Source: Psococerastis gibbosa
Taxonomy: Eukaryota; Arthropoda; Insecta; Psocodea; Psocidae
Assembly: GCA_963971405.1 (NCBI GenBank)
Contig: OZ020487.1
Coordinates: forward strand, 14,047,344 to 14,111,343
Length of the DNA stretch: 64,000 bases
Reading direction: 5' to 3'
The notes under the pieces are model-generated. The model had not been told where the DNA came from. It worked only from the letters and a program-made list of their open reading frames with translations, and made no database searches. A program made the position numbers and the translations under genes. The stretch's first letter is position 1. Each line of letters opens with the position of its first letter. This document shows, piece by piece, positions 1-11,187 of the stretch.

Positions 1-390
1 TATAATGTATGTCATATGTGAATGTATAGTAAATCCTTGGAGCATGATTTTTCAGAAAATATTGTTTAGTCGTTTCTTTGGACTTTTTGGATAGTAACTA
101 GGTACGGTACCCCCTCAAATGGAGTTAACCTAAAAGAAAAAAAAATGACCACGAGACATGATTTCTGTGAACTTACATGCAAAATTGCATCAAAATCAAC
201 CGAGTAGTTTGCCCACAAATCGACGAACAGACAGACAGCCTGACAGACAGAAGGACAGACATTTCGTAAAAAACACTTTTTTGGTTCTTGGTACCTCAAA
301 ACGTGTTATTGCACTGAAATCTCGAAATCAAAAATTTTCATCATCACAAAGCTTTTCTTATAGCCTACAAATTATAAATATGAAAGCAAA
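1..390 (+). mobile_element. HINE-like (GACA)n element, 3' half, old copy
   Basis: This is the 3' half of the window's commonest repeat, cut by the window edge. It has the family order: a stretch resembling the 'accccctcaaatggagttaa' block, a short CAGACAGACAG tract near 225-262, the 'acatttcgtaaaaa' block, the 'cctcaaaacgtgt' block, and 'cacaaagcttttcttat' near 348-361. Compared with the copies at 10.3 and 45.4 kb it carries many substitutions and the terminal hairpin is degraded, so it is an old insertion. The apparent reading frames here come from the tetranucleotide tract. Confidence 0.8.
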
Positions 391-784
391 AAATAAATAT
401 TCAAGAAGAAAACATTTTTTGCAACTTTCACCAAAATCTCGAGACTCATTTCTCAGTACTGCAACCGTGTGAAAATTTGCAAATTGCAGCAATTTTCCTT
501 TCAGCAATCTCAAAATTATTTTCATTTAATTTCTAGTTTTTATTGTCTTTGCCCAACTTTTTTTTAATGCTGATTGCAATTTTAGGATGATGTTCTACTT
601 TAGCTTCCCTACTTTATGTCCCTCATCTGCTTTATGAGGAGTACTTCGGATTATTTACTCATTTTAATTTATGTAGATTAATTTTTTTTTGCGGTATATG
701 CATGTTAAGAGGCGGTCCCAAGCCTTCATGGTTGATTGTGAAGAGAAATATTTCTGACTGACTTCCGGCTGATGGATTTTTGCG
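391..784. other. No recognised feature
   Basis: AT-rich sequence with T-runs. No coding, repeat or RNA signal was seen. Confidence 0.5.
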
Positions 785-1055
785 AGGCAACGACTAAAAA
801 AATGGATGCTTTCTCAAGAACAGCTCCAACGATTAGTTTTAAATTCACTTATACTATAGTACTTATTAATTTAACAAAACTCACTAGGCGTAAAAAATTA
901 AAAAGGCTCTTTTTCATAAAAAAATATTTTCAACCATTTTGTCGATGTTTTTAACTTCGTGTATATTTTAGGTGCTAAATATAGTAACCCAACAGAACAG
1001 AGTGCTTTCCAAAGAGAGGTTTTGGTGAAGGAAAAAAATATTTTTTGAGGTATTT
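785..1055 (-). mobile_element. HINE-like element, central fragment
   Basis: The block containing 'acagctccaacgattag', then 'ttaggtgctaaatatagtaa' and 'gctttccaaagagag', parallels the minus-strand copy at 48.0-48.3 kb ('acagctccaacgatgtc', 'ttaggtgttaaa', 'gctttccaaaaaaaag'). Only the middle of the element survives. It lies opposite in strand to the fragment at the window start, so these are two insertions or a rearranged one. Confidence 0.65.
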
Positions 1056-2699
1056 ATGGATAATCTGGCTGATGCATTATTGTGCAGTATTATATTAAAT
1101 TAGCCTGCCCATTCTATAGGCTACTATATGCAAGTGTCCCATCGATCAATCCAGTTAGGTTATAGACAACATTCTATAGGCAGCCGATATTTAACCACGG
1201 GACAATTATTTACCGTGGAACTATTACGGTGCAAAGTGACAAGAAAATCATGTACGGTTCCTTTTACTTTATTTATTTCATCGTATGTTAATTTGCATAT
1301 GATACCAAACCCACCACGTTACTTCCATACTGACCGTGTAGTCGGTGTAGATGTCCCTCTTATAATATTCAATCATAAATGACAATTTTGGAGCATATTC
1401 AAATGTAAATTTCCAATTTACTGGGATAGGAAGAGTCATTTTGTATTCGCAAAAAACTATCTCTAGGGAACTTTTGCAAAAAATACTTCTGGGAATTCAA
1501 GAGCATTTGTAGGGAGCCAATTTAATAAGAAGGAAAAAAAGCGAAGTTCTTTCGATAGCATACGGTATATATTGTATTTCAAAGATGTTCTTTTGTTCAA
1601 TTCGCATGGTTCCACTTCCGTTCATCACTAATTTCAATTTGATTGCAAAATTTTGTGAATTTTATTATTGGGCACAGTATGCGTCAATTTTAAGTATTGG
1701 TATTGAAACATGAGCTTCCCTAGTTTTAAATTAGATGGTAAAAATCTGGCCTATTGGGATAAAAGGTAAAACGATGTCACAAATAACGATGAAATAATCA
1801 ATGCTTGAAACCGATCTACTTCCCTAACCTAACCTATATAGTACTTAAAACGCCCATAACGTACCTATAGTAGGCTGCCTAAGAGCTGTACACTCCTAAT
1901 CTTACAATTCCGTGTTCGCTTTGGGAACAAAATGTGAAACCATAATCTTTATGTCAGCACAATCCCAGCGTCTAATGTTTCTATTCTTGATAAATATGTT
2001 TACAATTTCAGCCTTGTTTACCATGATAAGGTGCATTCTAGTATAACCAATCTGAGGAAGTCAGACACTGAAAGGGTTCGCTCGTACCGGCGTTTTTCCT
2101 GTATTCCCACGTTAATCGACCACAAGGGTGTGAGCCCCTTTAATAACAACTTCAGATTTTCCTATTACATCTTTATAATCCCCCGCGCCTTTCCCCTATA
2201 TACGAAAGGAATGATGTTTACATGTATTGACGTTGCACTTTATTATTACTGAGAGACTTTGGTGAAGAATTGCGCTGGAAATGTTGGGAAAATCTCCCTA
2301 GAGACTTGACTCCTTATAGAAAGTGGGTCGGAAGACGCGTCTTTATGACAGAAACATGACGTCTACGTCACTCTGTTGCCTCAAATGCCCATTTCTTTTT
2401 CGGTACTTTATTATAAAGCTCTCTCGAAAGATTTTTTGATAGGCCTGCTTGAAATAAGTCACATAGAATTTTGTAAAATACTAGCTTAATTTCAAGACTC
2501 AAATTTACATGTAAACCACAGACTACAGTACATTGCATTATCATGTACCTACAGCATAAAAGGTGCATGCGTGATTGGGAAATTATTTGACAATGACCTC
2601 TTCCGTTTAGAAATCCAAAATACCGGCTGTACATTCACATTGCCATTTAAGGGAGTCTCCTTATAAACTAACTTCAGTGCAGAGTAAGATTTCCGTCCC
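1056..2699. other. No recognised feature
   Basis: Low-complexity AT-rich DNA. A short 'cctaacctaacct' tract lies at about 1823-1836; three imperfect units are too few to call telomeric repeats. ORFs here are short and show no family likeness or splice framing. Confidence 0.45.
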
Positions 2700-3130
2700 T
2701 GAGATTAGTGCCTAAAGAAAGGTGTGTTTCCTTGAAGCGACAGCTTTGGCGTTTGCGGAAACAGTTGCGGCGAAAGCGGTGGTGGCAGCAGTGGCAACAG
2801 TGGCAGCAACTGCGGAGCAGCAATAACAAAACCCAAAAAGAATAAAATGCTGTTGATCACTAGTAGGGGACTCATTTCTGAAATTAAAGAAAGACGTCTT
2901 TGTGTATATAATCACAGGAAGTCGGTGGGAGCGGGTAGTGAGGACGTGCCAACAGTTGGCTTCACGCGGCACGCAGGTTTAGTTTCAGTGTACATCCTTC
3001 TCGGTGGACATTTTGACGCCGAATGCCAACGCTCAGTGTGGACGGGAGGCCAACCAGATTTGCCGCGTTGGCTTTGCCGCGTTGGCAATGCCAACGGCCA
3101 ACGCGCCATAATCTGGACGCCGCTTTAAAT
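2700..3130. other. GC-richer patch with GTTGGC/GCCAAC inverted motifs
   Basis: This segment differs from its surroundings: a (GGN)n-like stretch at 2740-2825 would read as Ala-rich on the minus strand, and a cluster of GTTGGC and GCCAAC words at 3020-3110 includes the palindrome TTGGCATTGCCAA. The clustered inverted hexamers look like one end of a MITE with internal repeats, but no partner end or target duplication was found. No gene is supported. Confidence 0.35.
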
Positions 3131-3290
3131 CTCTCTTAACCACTGCCTGAGTTGTTTAGGATGTTGTGCTCAGCAACAGCCGCGTTTTTTGCGCTGCCAA
3201 TGAAGATAAAGTACCTACCTATTAGGGCTGACGTAGGCTCTCCTTTTATGTTGAATTTAGAACTTTTCAACCTTTTGTCTCATATTCCAG

Positions 3291-3421
3291 GTCTCTATCA
3301 ACTGTACTGCCAAGTAGCAGTCGCTCTCACTAACATCATGATGCCTATGAACTGGACTTACCTGCTGATGGGATATACCGGTGCCTATGATATGATACCA
3401 AGAAGATGCACTCTAATTATA
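3291..3421 (+). CDS. Candidate internal exon, unknown gene
   Basis: A 131-bp block lies between a good acceptor (pyrimidine-rich 'tttgtctcatattccag', ending at 3290) and a strong donor (GTAAGT at 3422). Of the three frames, only the one beginning at the third base stays open throughout. It encodes about 43 residues rich in Tyr, Met and Leu, including YQLYCQVAVALTNIMM and NWTYLLMGYTGAYDM, which could be part of a membrane protein. The upstream frame continues to about 3152, so the left edge rests on the splice signal alone. No domain is recognised and no neighbouring exon of the same gene was identified. It could be a chance open block or a captured exon inside a repeat. Confidence 0.35.
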
Positions 3422-4333
3422 GTAAGTTTATGTTAATAAATTAAGGCACGTAACTAATACTTGGACCATGATATGCTTATACGGTACGGTATACGAGCGG
3501 AATCATTTTCCGTGTGTGCTGAACTAAATTGTATGGACCTACAGTTGTACAGTACGCTATATGTTGTTTCTAGACACGCTGAACCTATGGGCACTTGGGG
3601 CACAGGCCACAAACGAGATTTTTTAAAAATAAAAATAAAAAATTAAAAGTTGAAAACAATTACCAAACAAACTTTTGAACGTTTGCACCCACTGCCCCCA
3701 CATATTTTGTGCCTATGGCCCCCACAGGGGTTAATCCGGCAATGACCGAGACCTTTCAAGCTATGATGCTGGGAACTGCCCTTATTCTCCTTACCACTAG
3801 TCACTTCACCACAGGTTACGGGGTACCCCTACCGTATTTAATCCAAAATATAATAAATTTTCAGTTCATTGAACTTGTTATAACTATGAATAATATAGGA
3901 AGGGCGAGGTGGCCCTAAACACTCATAAAATTAAACCTCAATAAGGGATGAAACTACCTATCTCATGTAAAATTCAAGTCCCGTTGTAAGCAAATCTGCA
4001 GTCAAATAGAAAGCTCATAAGTGGAAATCTCTTCACAGAAAAAAAAACATTTTCTTCGAGGGAGAAAAGCTGGGCGTCCGGGAGATATGCCTCTAGATAA
4101 ACTTTGATAAAAAAAAATAACTTCGCTTGGCTCACGAGCGCCACTTCCTTACAACAGTATAGAAAACTTCCTAACCCGTAAGTCTTTTTTTTTAAACTAA
4201 ATAAAAAATAAAATTGTCATAACAAAATTAATTTTTAAATTATAATATATTTTGAGTTGCATTAACACCATGAAATAAGGTTCGAGTTAAAATTAACTGA
4301 AGTGTTAGATAAAATTGGAAAGATCTACCGCTC
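3422..4333. other. No recognised feature
   Basis: AT-rich sequence with no repeat family recognised. A 69-codon open frame at 3709-3918 has no supporting context. Confidence 0.4.
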
Positions 4334-4867
4334 TCAATGTTGTAGTTTGAATAAAGTTGGCGTAAGCACGTCACGCAGCGATTCTATAGCTTTTTTTTGC
4401 ATATTCCGCCGCATTGGAGCTGAAGAGATTGCGACTGTCTCATATGTTAAGATCTTGTGAGTGCGATTTTGAGCTGCTGCAGGTAGGTAAGCAGAATTCG
4501 TGGGATAATCTTGGGCCTCATCTTGCTGGATCTTATATTCTTTGAGAAGCTGAAGGGCAGAGGAAGACGGGGGGAGGGCAGGAAGGTTCATTTGCCTGAT
4601 GGAAAAGTTTCTTGTGGGTGGGGCCGAGTCAGCACATTCTTTGATTGCTAAATTAGCACGGGTTTGAATGGAATTGGGATTTTCAGTGATAAGCCAGCGT
4701 CCTTTCTGCAGTGTGAGCTTACAGTACTTCAGACTGTTTGGCTGATGATTTAAAAAATCACCAACAATAGTAGCCTCATGTATTCTGCGGTTTTTTTTTA
4801 CTATCCAATATAACATAATATAACATAACATATGACATGCAAGGTGGAAACTGTAAAGTTTTTTCAA
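4334..4867 (-). CDS. Hypothetical 177-residue ORF
   Basis: This is one of the longest open frames in the window outside recognisable repeats. The first 25 or so residues are hydrophobic and Tyr/Cys-rich and come from an AT-rich tract, so they may not be coding. From about residue 27 the composition looks more like a real soluble protein: charged and polar residues, a Pro/Ser segment (LPALPPSSSALQLLKEY near the middle), and a basic C-terminus ending in KAIESLRDVLTPTLFKLQH. An AG near position 4790 could be an acceptor, but it lacks a pyrimidine tract. No domain or catalytic motif is recognised. It could be an intronless or terminal exon, a decayed transposon gene, or chance. Nothing around it indicates a role. 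Confidence 0.3.
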   Translation of the reverse strand: MKKLYSFHLACHMLCYIMLYWIVKKNRRIHEATIVGDFLNHQPNSLKYCKLTLQKGRWLITENPNSIQTRANLAIKECADSAPPTRNFSIRQMNLPALPPSSSALQLLKEYKIQQDEAQDYPTNSAYLPAAAQNRTHKILTYETVAISSAPMRRNMQKKAIESLRDVLTPTLFKLQH

Positions 4868-5017
4868 TTGAAGACAGTTGAGCTACGCATAATTTACTGT
4901 TTTATATATTACTGAGAACGTGTACTGCACTAATGGCGGTATGACCAAAACCAAAAAACTTCTTATTATACAGTATATTAATAAATGAAATAAATGTACA
5001 AGGCAGTTTCGCACCGT

Positions 5018-5340
5018 ATTTAGAAGTCAACGGCCATACCAAGTTGAATCCACCAGAACAGAGCCTGTTCAAAACTGCAGCAAACTTGGTAGTGTGCACA
5101 GCGTTGGCAGGGGAACATGATACAGAGACTACCAGTCGATGTGTCGAGTCTTGGTCCTCCGAATTAATCGTGTGACTTTACTATGTTCCCCATGTTAGGA
5201 ATTCACTATAATCAGGAGGTCCACCCTGTCAGTCAGCTCCCCTTCTCCCTCAGGTGAAGGAGTCTTATGAGGTGCCTCAAGTCAAAAAACAGACTTACGT
5301 CCCCACTAGGCTGACAAGGTTGCTTAAACTCGAATGCTGA
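5018..5340 (+). mobile_element. SINE-B copy, long subfamily
   Basis: Homologous to the copies at 16.4, 24.3, 40.8 and 55.1 kb. Shared blocks are 'cataccaagttgaatcca', 'gtgtgcacagcgttggca', 'aattaatcgtgtgac', 'actataatcaggaggtcca'. Like the 40.8 kb copy, it extends past the trinucleotide-tailed short form into a block containing 'cagctccccttctccctc' and 'ctaggctgacaagg'. The internal promoter B-box is degraded here. Orientation is set by the B-box-like GGTTCGGAATCC of the 24.3 kb copy. Confidence 0.7.
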
Positions 5341-5484
5341 AAGCGGGCGTTGGAAAAAAAGCACCGCATTTAGTGTTTTATACAATATAGTATTTTGGTT
5401 CGGAAAGTGACCACAAAACGGCCCAGGGAACTGTACTTAGTGGTGATACAAGCAAATTTAAAAGACTCCTGATAATAGTGCATA

Positions 5485-5618
5485 GGCACAAATTCCACCG
5501 ACCTCGATAGTGATAGTGATAGTGATATTGACGTGATAGCAGACATTAAAGACATTCTAAAAATGTCTGCTACAATGTCAATATCACTATCACTATCGAG
5601 GTCGGTGGAATTTGCGCC
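5485..5618. mobile_element. Foldback MITE family 1 (short hairpin form)
   Basis: A near-perfect 134-bp hairpin. Arms begin 'aaattccaccgacctcgata' and carry (GTGATA) repeats, ACGTGATAGCAGACATT and a small loop of about 10 bases. The ends GGCAC/GCGCC match the GGCGC termini of the other family members. No target duplication is evident here. Too short to encode anything. Confidence 0.85.
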
Positions 5619-5973
5619 ACATGAAAAAATGAAACAGCAGTCAAACCCACCCAGTCACCCAACACATGCATATTCAATTAATACATATGAAGCGATTTGA
5701 ATGAATTTTATAGAGCCTTTTTTTCTTTTTCAGAAGAAAGAGCCAACAATTACAATACGAGCTGTCAGTTTTTAAATTGCCACTTAAACATAAACTCCCC
5801 CTCGTAAAATTAAAAGCTTATTTCATCATACCATTACCATTTTGAAGGGGGAGGCGGGGGGTGTCCGAAAAACCCTATTATAATTATTAAATTATAATAT
5901 TGCAGATTTTTAAAGCGGTAAGTAGTTAATGTAGACCTAGAAGCTTGGTGCTTACTTGATTTTACTGTATATA

Positions 5974-6269
5974 TGTCGTGGCCATATCGTTGATTTCCTC
6001 ACTTCATGAAATGGCCGCCATCTTCACACCTAAAGAAACTCTACCGCTAATTAATAAACTATTTTCCAATGTGATCAAATAATCTTGACCATTTCATAAA
6101 ATAACCGCGTGTTTAGCCACATCTAGAAACCATTTCCTATCATTGATCTGGCCAAACTACGAGTAGATCATGATTTGGCCAATAGTCACTGAAATGATTA
6201 ATAAAAAAAGCGAATTTTTCATTAAATTCTCGAGCATTTACTGAGCGAATCTCCGATATGGCCACGATA
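5974..6269. mobile_element. TIR element with ends TRTCGTGGCCATATCG
   Basis: Inverted ends 'tgtcgtggccatatcg' (left) and 'tatcgtggccatatcg' (right, complemented), extending with mismatches into GATT..CTCA, enclose ~296 bp of non-coding DNA. Both ends abut (TA)n, so a TA target duplication is possible but cannot be told from the microsatellite. The layout fits a Tc1/mariner-type MITE; the superfamily is inferred. Confidence 0.55.
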
Positions 6270-7588
6270 TATATATATATATACTGCATTCGAGGCATAT
6301 CATTTTGATAATAAAATAGTATTGGAAATAATAATTTCTTGGTAATGGAACTGGTGAGCCGCTAATTAACACCGACAGAGATGCATGCTGCCGACCTCTG
6401 TTGAGGTTTCTACAATGAGTCGCAGGAATCGAGTGTGATAAATTAAAGTTTACTACTCGTATAAAACCGTAGTTTTAATATACCGTGGCATGGGGTTGCT
6501 GAACTACAATAAAATATTAAATTGCAGAATGCTGTCTAATGTGTGAGGAAATTCGAGAAAATGCTGCAGTCAGTAGAAACTGCGCGTATATGTCCAGCAG
6601 AGACAAAGATTTAATGAAATTCTTTGCATAATATCCTGCTCACCCTCGTAATGTCCGATATTTAGAAACTTTTCATGTGCTCCACCTAAAATTGGGTCAA
6701 CATTCAGCAATGTGCTGTCATTTTCTGTATTTCTCAACATCTAATAGTTTTCTTCTTCTTTCTTGTTCCTCACTTTTATTGATTTATTATGTAATTTTTC
6801 AAAGCTTTTCATAATACTACACAATATAGTATTTTGTATTTAGTAAACTAGTTATGTTATGTTATGTTATGTTATGTTAGTCACCTTACCTAGTAAGACA
6901 ACAGACATAGAGCCCATAGAGGGGGGAGGGGGGCCCACCAATTGCATTGCCTAGCGGCCCAGAGAAGGTTAATTCGCTCCTACAATCCTGAGGTTTTAGT
7001 CTATTAGTTTTATCTTTTATCAATGCCTTTTTTTCTTAATGAAGGACTAGGCTTCTTCGGGAATTCGATACACATTTTTCCTTAGCTCAGTTAGCCGAAC
7101 TACAGTCCTATTTTGTTTCACGATGGTCCGGGTGTGCCTTACCGTAGCGGAGCCGCGCAAAAACCACATGACACAATCGCCAATTGCCTTCTGACAGGTA
7201 TTGGCTAACGGGTGAACAGCGGTCAAATTGTTCGGACGGCAGATTGCTGCATGTCAATATTTCCAACGCGAAGCACTGTCTTTCCGCAAGCTATATGCCA
7301 ATAGCCTTCATATGGCCCAGTGGCGGACACAACTTTTTATTGTGGTGAAGGTCATCCCTCAAAATGCCGCCTCAGGTATACTCTGAGAATAAAAACAATA
7401 CGGTATCTGATTTAAGTAACGGATTTCGTTTTTTCGAACAGTTTTGGTTGGTACATATACAGAACGAAACGAAACCATTTAAAGAAGTATTACAATAACA
7501 CTTTCTATATTTCATGTTAAAAAAATTGAGTTGGCATTTTGCCGACTTTTTAAAACAGGGGGTTGGGGGGGGGGGGGTTCATGTCAGA
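6270..7588. repeat. Mostly unannotated; (ATGTT)n at 6851-6879
   Basis: A pentanucleotide array of five ATGTT-type units lies near 6851-6879. A single hAT-like end (CAGTGGCGGACACAAC) is at about 7319 with no partner found. G-runs occur at 6917-6933 and 7558-7577. Nothing else was recognised. Confidence 0.5.
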
Positions 7589-7589
7589 A

Positions 7590-7795
7590 CATGTTGAGTA
7601 GGGGTACAGACTCCGACTTTCAAATGATGTTGATTTGAGTCCCACACTTGCTACATTTTCTGGCCATGCTTTGGAGGGCATGTAAAGCAGATGGTCCCGG
7701 GTCTTCATACTATTTGACTATAAGAGAGGGCTTTATAGCCCTAACTCCGCGAAGTTGGCTGAGTAATAGTACAAAAAGTCAACATTTATTTATTT
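7590..7795 (+). mobile_element. SINE-A (tRNA-derived) copy
   Basis: The head resembles a tRNA gene: an imperfect A-box region ('ggggtacagactccg') followed by a B-box-like TTTGAGTCCCACACT. The body follows: 'gctacattttctggcca', 'ggagggcatgtaaagca', and a small hairpin 'gagggctttatagccct'. The same order occurs at 37.6 kb and, on the minus strand, at 31.3 kb. tRNA heads of this kind are transcribed by RNA polymerase III and mobilised by a partner LINE. It encodes no protein. Confidence 0.75.
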
Positions 7796-8286
7796 CCATG
7801 CGATCATTTTCATGGCTTTGTGCTTGTAGAACGAGCAATTATTTCATTTCTTCCTAAATACATTATACTACAATTAGAAATTCGAATTGGAATTTTTTGA
7901 ATGGGAATTTTGATAATTATGTATTTAGAAATTATTAATTTTTCATTTTACAATATGTGAAATTGTGGAGATTACACACATAAAACAGCAACGTCAAAAC
8001 AATTCAAGCTGAAGCATTTGATTTTGACATTGTGCTAATTGGGGCGGTTAAATTTTGAAAACCTTTCCCTCAGTGATGCTATGCCACGTTGGGTTGGTTC
8101 ATGTGGTGGCCCCTGGCGTAGTATATTTTGAAACAATTATCAAATTTCGTTATTCCGTGATGTTGATAATTTTCCGTAATAATCATGTTACATATTGTTA
8201 TTTATTTATTTATTCAAGTATTGCAGGTCAATACATACGAGTTAATTGTGGACAATCGGGGCAACACAAATTGTCCAGAAATTAAT
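7796..8286. other. No recognised feature
   Basis: AT-rich DNA with a short TTTA-repeat near 8200-8215. Confidence 0.4.
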
Positions 8287-8715
8287 TAAAAGTAACGTAA
8301 TGATTAATTAATTATTGTAAAAGCACGATTCACCGATACGATAAGTAAATAGCCAATAGGCGGTGAGTGAGGAAAGCAATAATAAGCGAAAACGGCTGCT
8401 TTTCCTCAGTTTTCTCTCGGAAAAGTTTAAGTTTCCCAGGATGGATCGAGTGGAAAATCAGCGGGATGCTGTGGATTAAAAAAATATATATATAATACAC
8501 TTCTTATTTTTTATTTAATTAAATAAGCCTGATTAATTAATTACTTAAAAGCATGACACGCCGATACGATAAGTAAATAGCCACTAGGCGGTGAGTGGGG
8601 AAAGCAATAATAAGCGCTGCTTGTTTCCTCAGTTTCTTCTCGGAAAAGTTTAAGTTTCCCATGATGGATCGAGTGGAAAATCAGCGGGATGCTTTGGATA
8701 AGTTTTCCCAGCAGT
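8287..8715. repeat. Direct duplication of a ~180-bp segment
   Basis: Two direct copies at about 8287-8478 and 8520-8710 share 'cgatacgataagtaaatagc', 'gaaagcaataataagcg' and 'atggatcgagtggaaaatca'. In the second copy an ATG at 8663 opens MDRVENQRDALDKFSQQSLQ followed by a stop, after which the same frame resumes with AQANKIALTNISANTQ. This looks like the start of a decayed coding region. The first copy loses the frame earlier. The segment may be a duplicated promoter/start region of a dead gene or an unrecognised element. Confidence 0.6.
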
Positions 8716-9114
8716 CCTTGCAATAAGCTCAGGCTAACAAGATTGCTCTTACAAATATTTCAGCAAACACACAAAAGGCTGCGTGTTTCGCCTTCACTGC
8801 TTGTCACAGTTGTCTTCAAGTTTTAAAACTTAATTAGCGTTCTGAGTTCCTATAAGTTAACTTAATTTGTAACCTTAACTTCTTTGTAAGATCCATAATT
8901 TTTGTAAGCTGTAAACTTACAGCAGTTTTTCTACTTGTTTATATAACAAAAATACCTGCAATAGTATTGTGTTGTTTTATGCAAGTACAATACAACGCGA
9001 CTACCTACTTTTGTGTGGTAAGTGCCTACTCAGAGTACAAAAGCGGGGCATCAGGACGGGAATGGACCCCGTTAGTATCCCGTCCTTTTTCGGAGGGGCC
9101 CCTCGCCCCAGGTA

Positions 9115-9225
9115 TTAGTGCCTTCAATGGTGCCTCATTGTATTATGACATTCTTGTCTGATCTGGTGCTCCATGCACTTAGCTCTTCTCACTGATATGG
9201 TGGTTATTATTTTTTTATCCTTTTG
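9115..9225 (-). pseudogene. RTE-like LINE ORF fragment
   Basis: On the minus strand the block reads VRRAKCMEHQIRQE, parallel to VRRAKWMGHLIRQEE in the 18.96-19.20 kb fragment. Nucleotide similarity continues for about 100 bp. This corresponds to the region just after the reverse transcriptase, near the ORF C-terminus. It is short, with frameshifts and stops beyond the matched block. Confidence 0.5.
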
Positions 9226-9252
9226 GAACACTTCTACGTTTGCTATAGGTAA

Positions 9253-9612
9253 GGCGCCCATTCCACCGACCGGCTAGGGCTATTTACAAAAACGGTGACG
9301 TGGTAGCAGACATTCAAGACTTTCCCCCGACCTCGCATTACAGAATTGACGGAAATGTTTATTTTCCTCTATGCCATAGTAAAAATTGATCAATGATCAT
9401 ACAGTAAAATCACAAACAAACAAGCTATAATTAAACAATGGCGTCATGGGATATGTTAAGTTCAAACATTTTAATAGATTTCTATAAAAAGAAAAATTCT
9501 AATTTCCGTCAATGTCATTTGCATTTTGCAATGCGAGGTCGGTGTAAACGCCATCTAAATCTTGAATGTCTGCTACCACGTCACCGTTTAGCCGGTCAGT
9601 GGAATCGGCGCC
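9253..9612. mobile_element. Foldback MITE family 1, composite form, TAA duplication
   Basis: A 360-bp foldback with ends GGCGCC flanked by TAA at 9250-9252 and 9613-9615. The outer arms carry 'attccaccgaccggctaggg', 'acggtgacgtggtagcagac', 'attcaagact'. At the palindrome centre sits a second foldback module ('ccgacctcgcatt', 'tgacggaaat', 'ctatgccatagt'). The same outer/inner nesting recurs at 36714-37097, so the composite probably moves as a unit. A 3-bp TWA duplication is typical of PIF/Harbinger elements; no transposase is present. Confidence 0.85.
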
Positions 9613-9819
9613 TAATTAATAAATAAATGTGAGATATGAGGGGCTGAAGGAGGATATGAAAAGTGAAAAGTATCAAGAAACCTAGGAAGTTGGGGGCGCC
9701 ACTGTGATCTATTAAAGAGTTGTCCCCATTCATGGTTGCAGTAACATTGATTACATTAACGTTAATCCCTAATTTAATAATGCTGACTAATCAATGTAAT
9801 CAGAGGCTATTAGACTTGG

Positions 9820-10202
9820 CAGTGGCGGCGACGCCCTACATTTAACAAAATGTGGGAGTTTTCTGCCCGGGGGCCCGACTAGTAAACCATGTATGAAATA
9901 TATAGGTTCTTTGAGCGCATAATTTATAATAAAGTTAGTACGATTAAGTGCCCACATGATTAATTGTTAATTTTCCAAGTTCAGGCAGCTACCAGAGGGG
10001 GATCCACAGGTCATACGGTCATGATCCCCCTTCAAGCGCCCTGAAGAAGGCCGACATTAGACAAATTTAGTAAAAATAAATATTATCTAATTAACAAAAA
10101 TATGTAATACAAATAGGCTATCGTAAACCGGTCTAACTTTTTATGCAAAGGGCGCCAATGTCGGTAATGGCCCCTTCAAATAAAAAGCAGGATCCGCCAC
10201 TG
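9820..10202. mobile_element. Possible hAT-type element, no target duplication
   Basis: Left end CAGTGGCGGCGACG and right end (complement) CAGTGGCGGATCCTGC share CAGTGGCGG, as hAT ends in this window do. The flanking octamers (AGACTTGG and CGGCTGGC) do not match, so these may be ends of two different elements. The interior is non-coding. Confidence 0.35.
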
Positions 10203-10312
10203 CGGCTGGCCATAATCGATATGTTGTGCGTTCATCTGAATTCGGTTGAGATAGTTATGATTGACTGCCTTAAGGGATAATCAGACATCCCTGCACTCCA
10301 AAGCCAGTTTTA

Positions 10313-11187
10313 AAGAACCGGTCCGAGTTCACTCGAACATGCTTTCCAATTTATCAAAATTATTAGATAGAGAAAATTAGTAATTTTATGGCAAATATTT
10401 TTCCTATGGTTAAATTTCCGATATCTCGGGGGGGGGGGGGCGGTTGTCCACCTGACGTCACTGGAAGTGAGGTAAATTCTCGATAGGTCAAACAAACACA
10501 TTAATTACCACACAGCAATAATGGCAGGGCATGCAATGCATTTGAGCGCGAATTTTCTATCATTTCTTTCAAAAAATAATTTTTTGGGCAAAACCAAATA
10601 TTTTTTTGGGAAAGCAACCTATCCGGTTTCGTTACTCAATTTAACACCTAAAACATGCTTGAAGGTAGAAATCATCGATAGAAAGGTTTCGCATTTTTTA
10701 GTCATTTTTTCATTAAAATTTAGTTATTTTTATTTTTTTACCCCCAGAAGCAAACTATCAAGGGGCAAGCGACCCCCCGCATTTTGTCAACATTAATAAC
10801 GACTACAATCTACGAGAATTTAAAAGAAATCGTTGGAGCCGTTTTTGAGAAATAATTTTTTTAGACGTTTTTTTGGAGTTTTTTGAAAATAAAACCCCCC
10901 CAAATTGAGTTAGCCCAAAGAAAAAAATGGTCCCGAGGTATGATTTTTGTGAACCTACATGCCAAATTTCACTCAAATCCACTGAGTAGTTTGCCCGGAA
11001 ATCGACGAACAGACAGACCGACCGACAGACCGACAGACCGACAGACCGACCGACAGACAGACATTTTGTAAAAACCACTTTTTTGGGTTCCTGGGATCTC
11101 AAAACGTGTAAATCCGTTGAAATCTCGGAATCGAAAATTTCGACCATCACAAAGCTTTCCTTATACTACGTATAAATTGGAAAGCAA
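10313..11187 (+). mobile_element. HINE-like (GACA)n element, full-length copy
   Basis: This copy shows the family architecture in order: start AAGAACCGGTCCGAG; a subterminal GCTTTCCAATTTAT; a G-run (10430-10441); a TGACGTCA palindrome (10453-10460); a conserved middle ('cctaaaacatgcttgaagg', 'ttagttatttttattt'); a C-run with 'caaattgagttagcc'; the tetranucleotide array (~10990-11060); 'cctcaaaacgtgt'-type and 'ttgaaatctcggaatcg' blocks; and a terminal hairpin in which GCTTTCC pairs with GGAAAGC and TTATAC with GTATAA. There are no terminal inverted repeats of DDE type and no target duplication. This is the arrangement known for DINE-1/HINE elements, which depend on Helentron proteins. All ORFs across it are repeat artefacts. 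Confidence 0.85.

Noticed and set aside
158-472. 104-codon ORF rich in TDRQTDRQ
   Set aside because: It is the translation of the tetranucleotide tract and conserved HINE-like blocks. Similar frames recur in every copy on both strands.
1823-1836. CCTAA-type repeats as insect telomeric sequence
   Set aside because: Only two to three imperfect units; a similar short tract is at 42.49 kb. Not an array.
2712-2972. 86-codon Ala-rich ORF
   Set aside because: It translates a (GGN)n-like simple stretch and has no supporting features.
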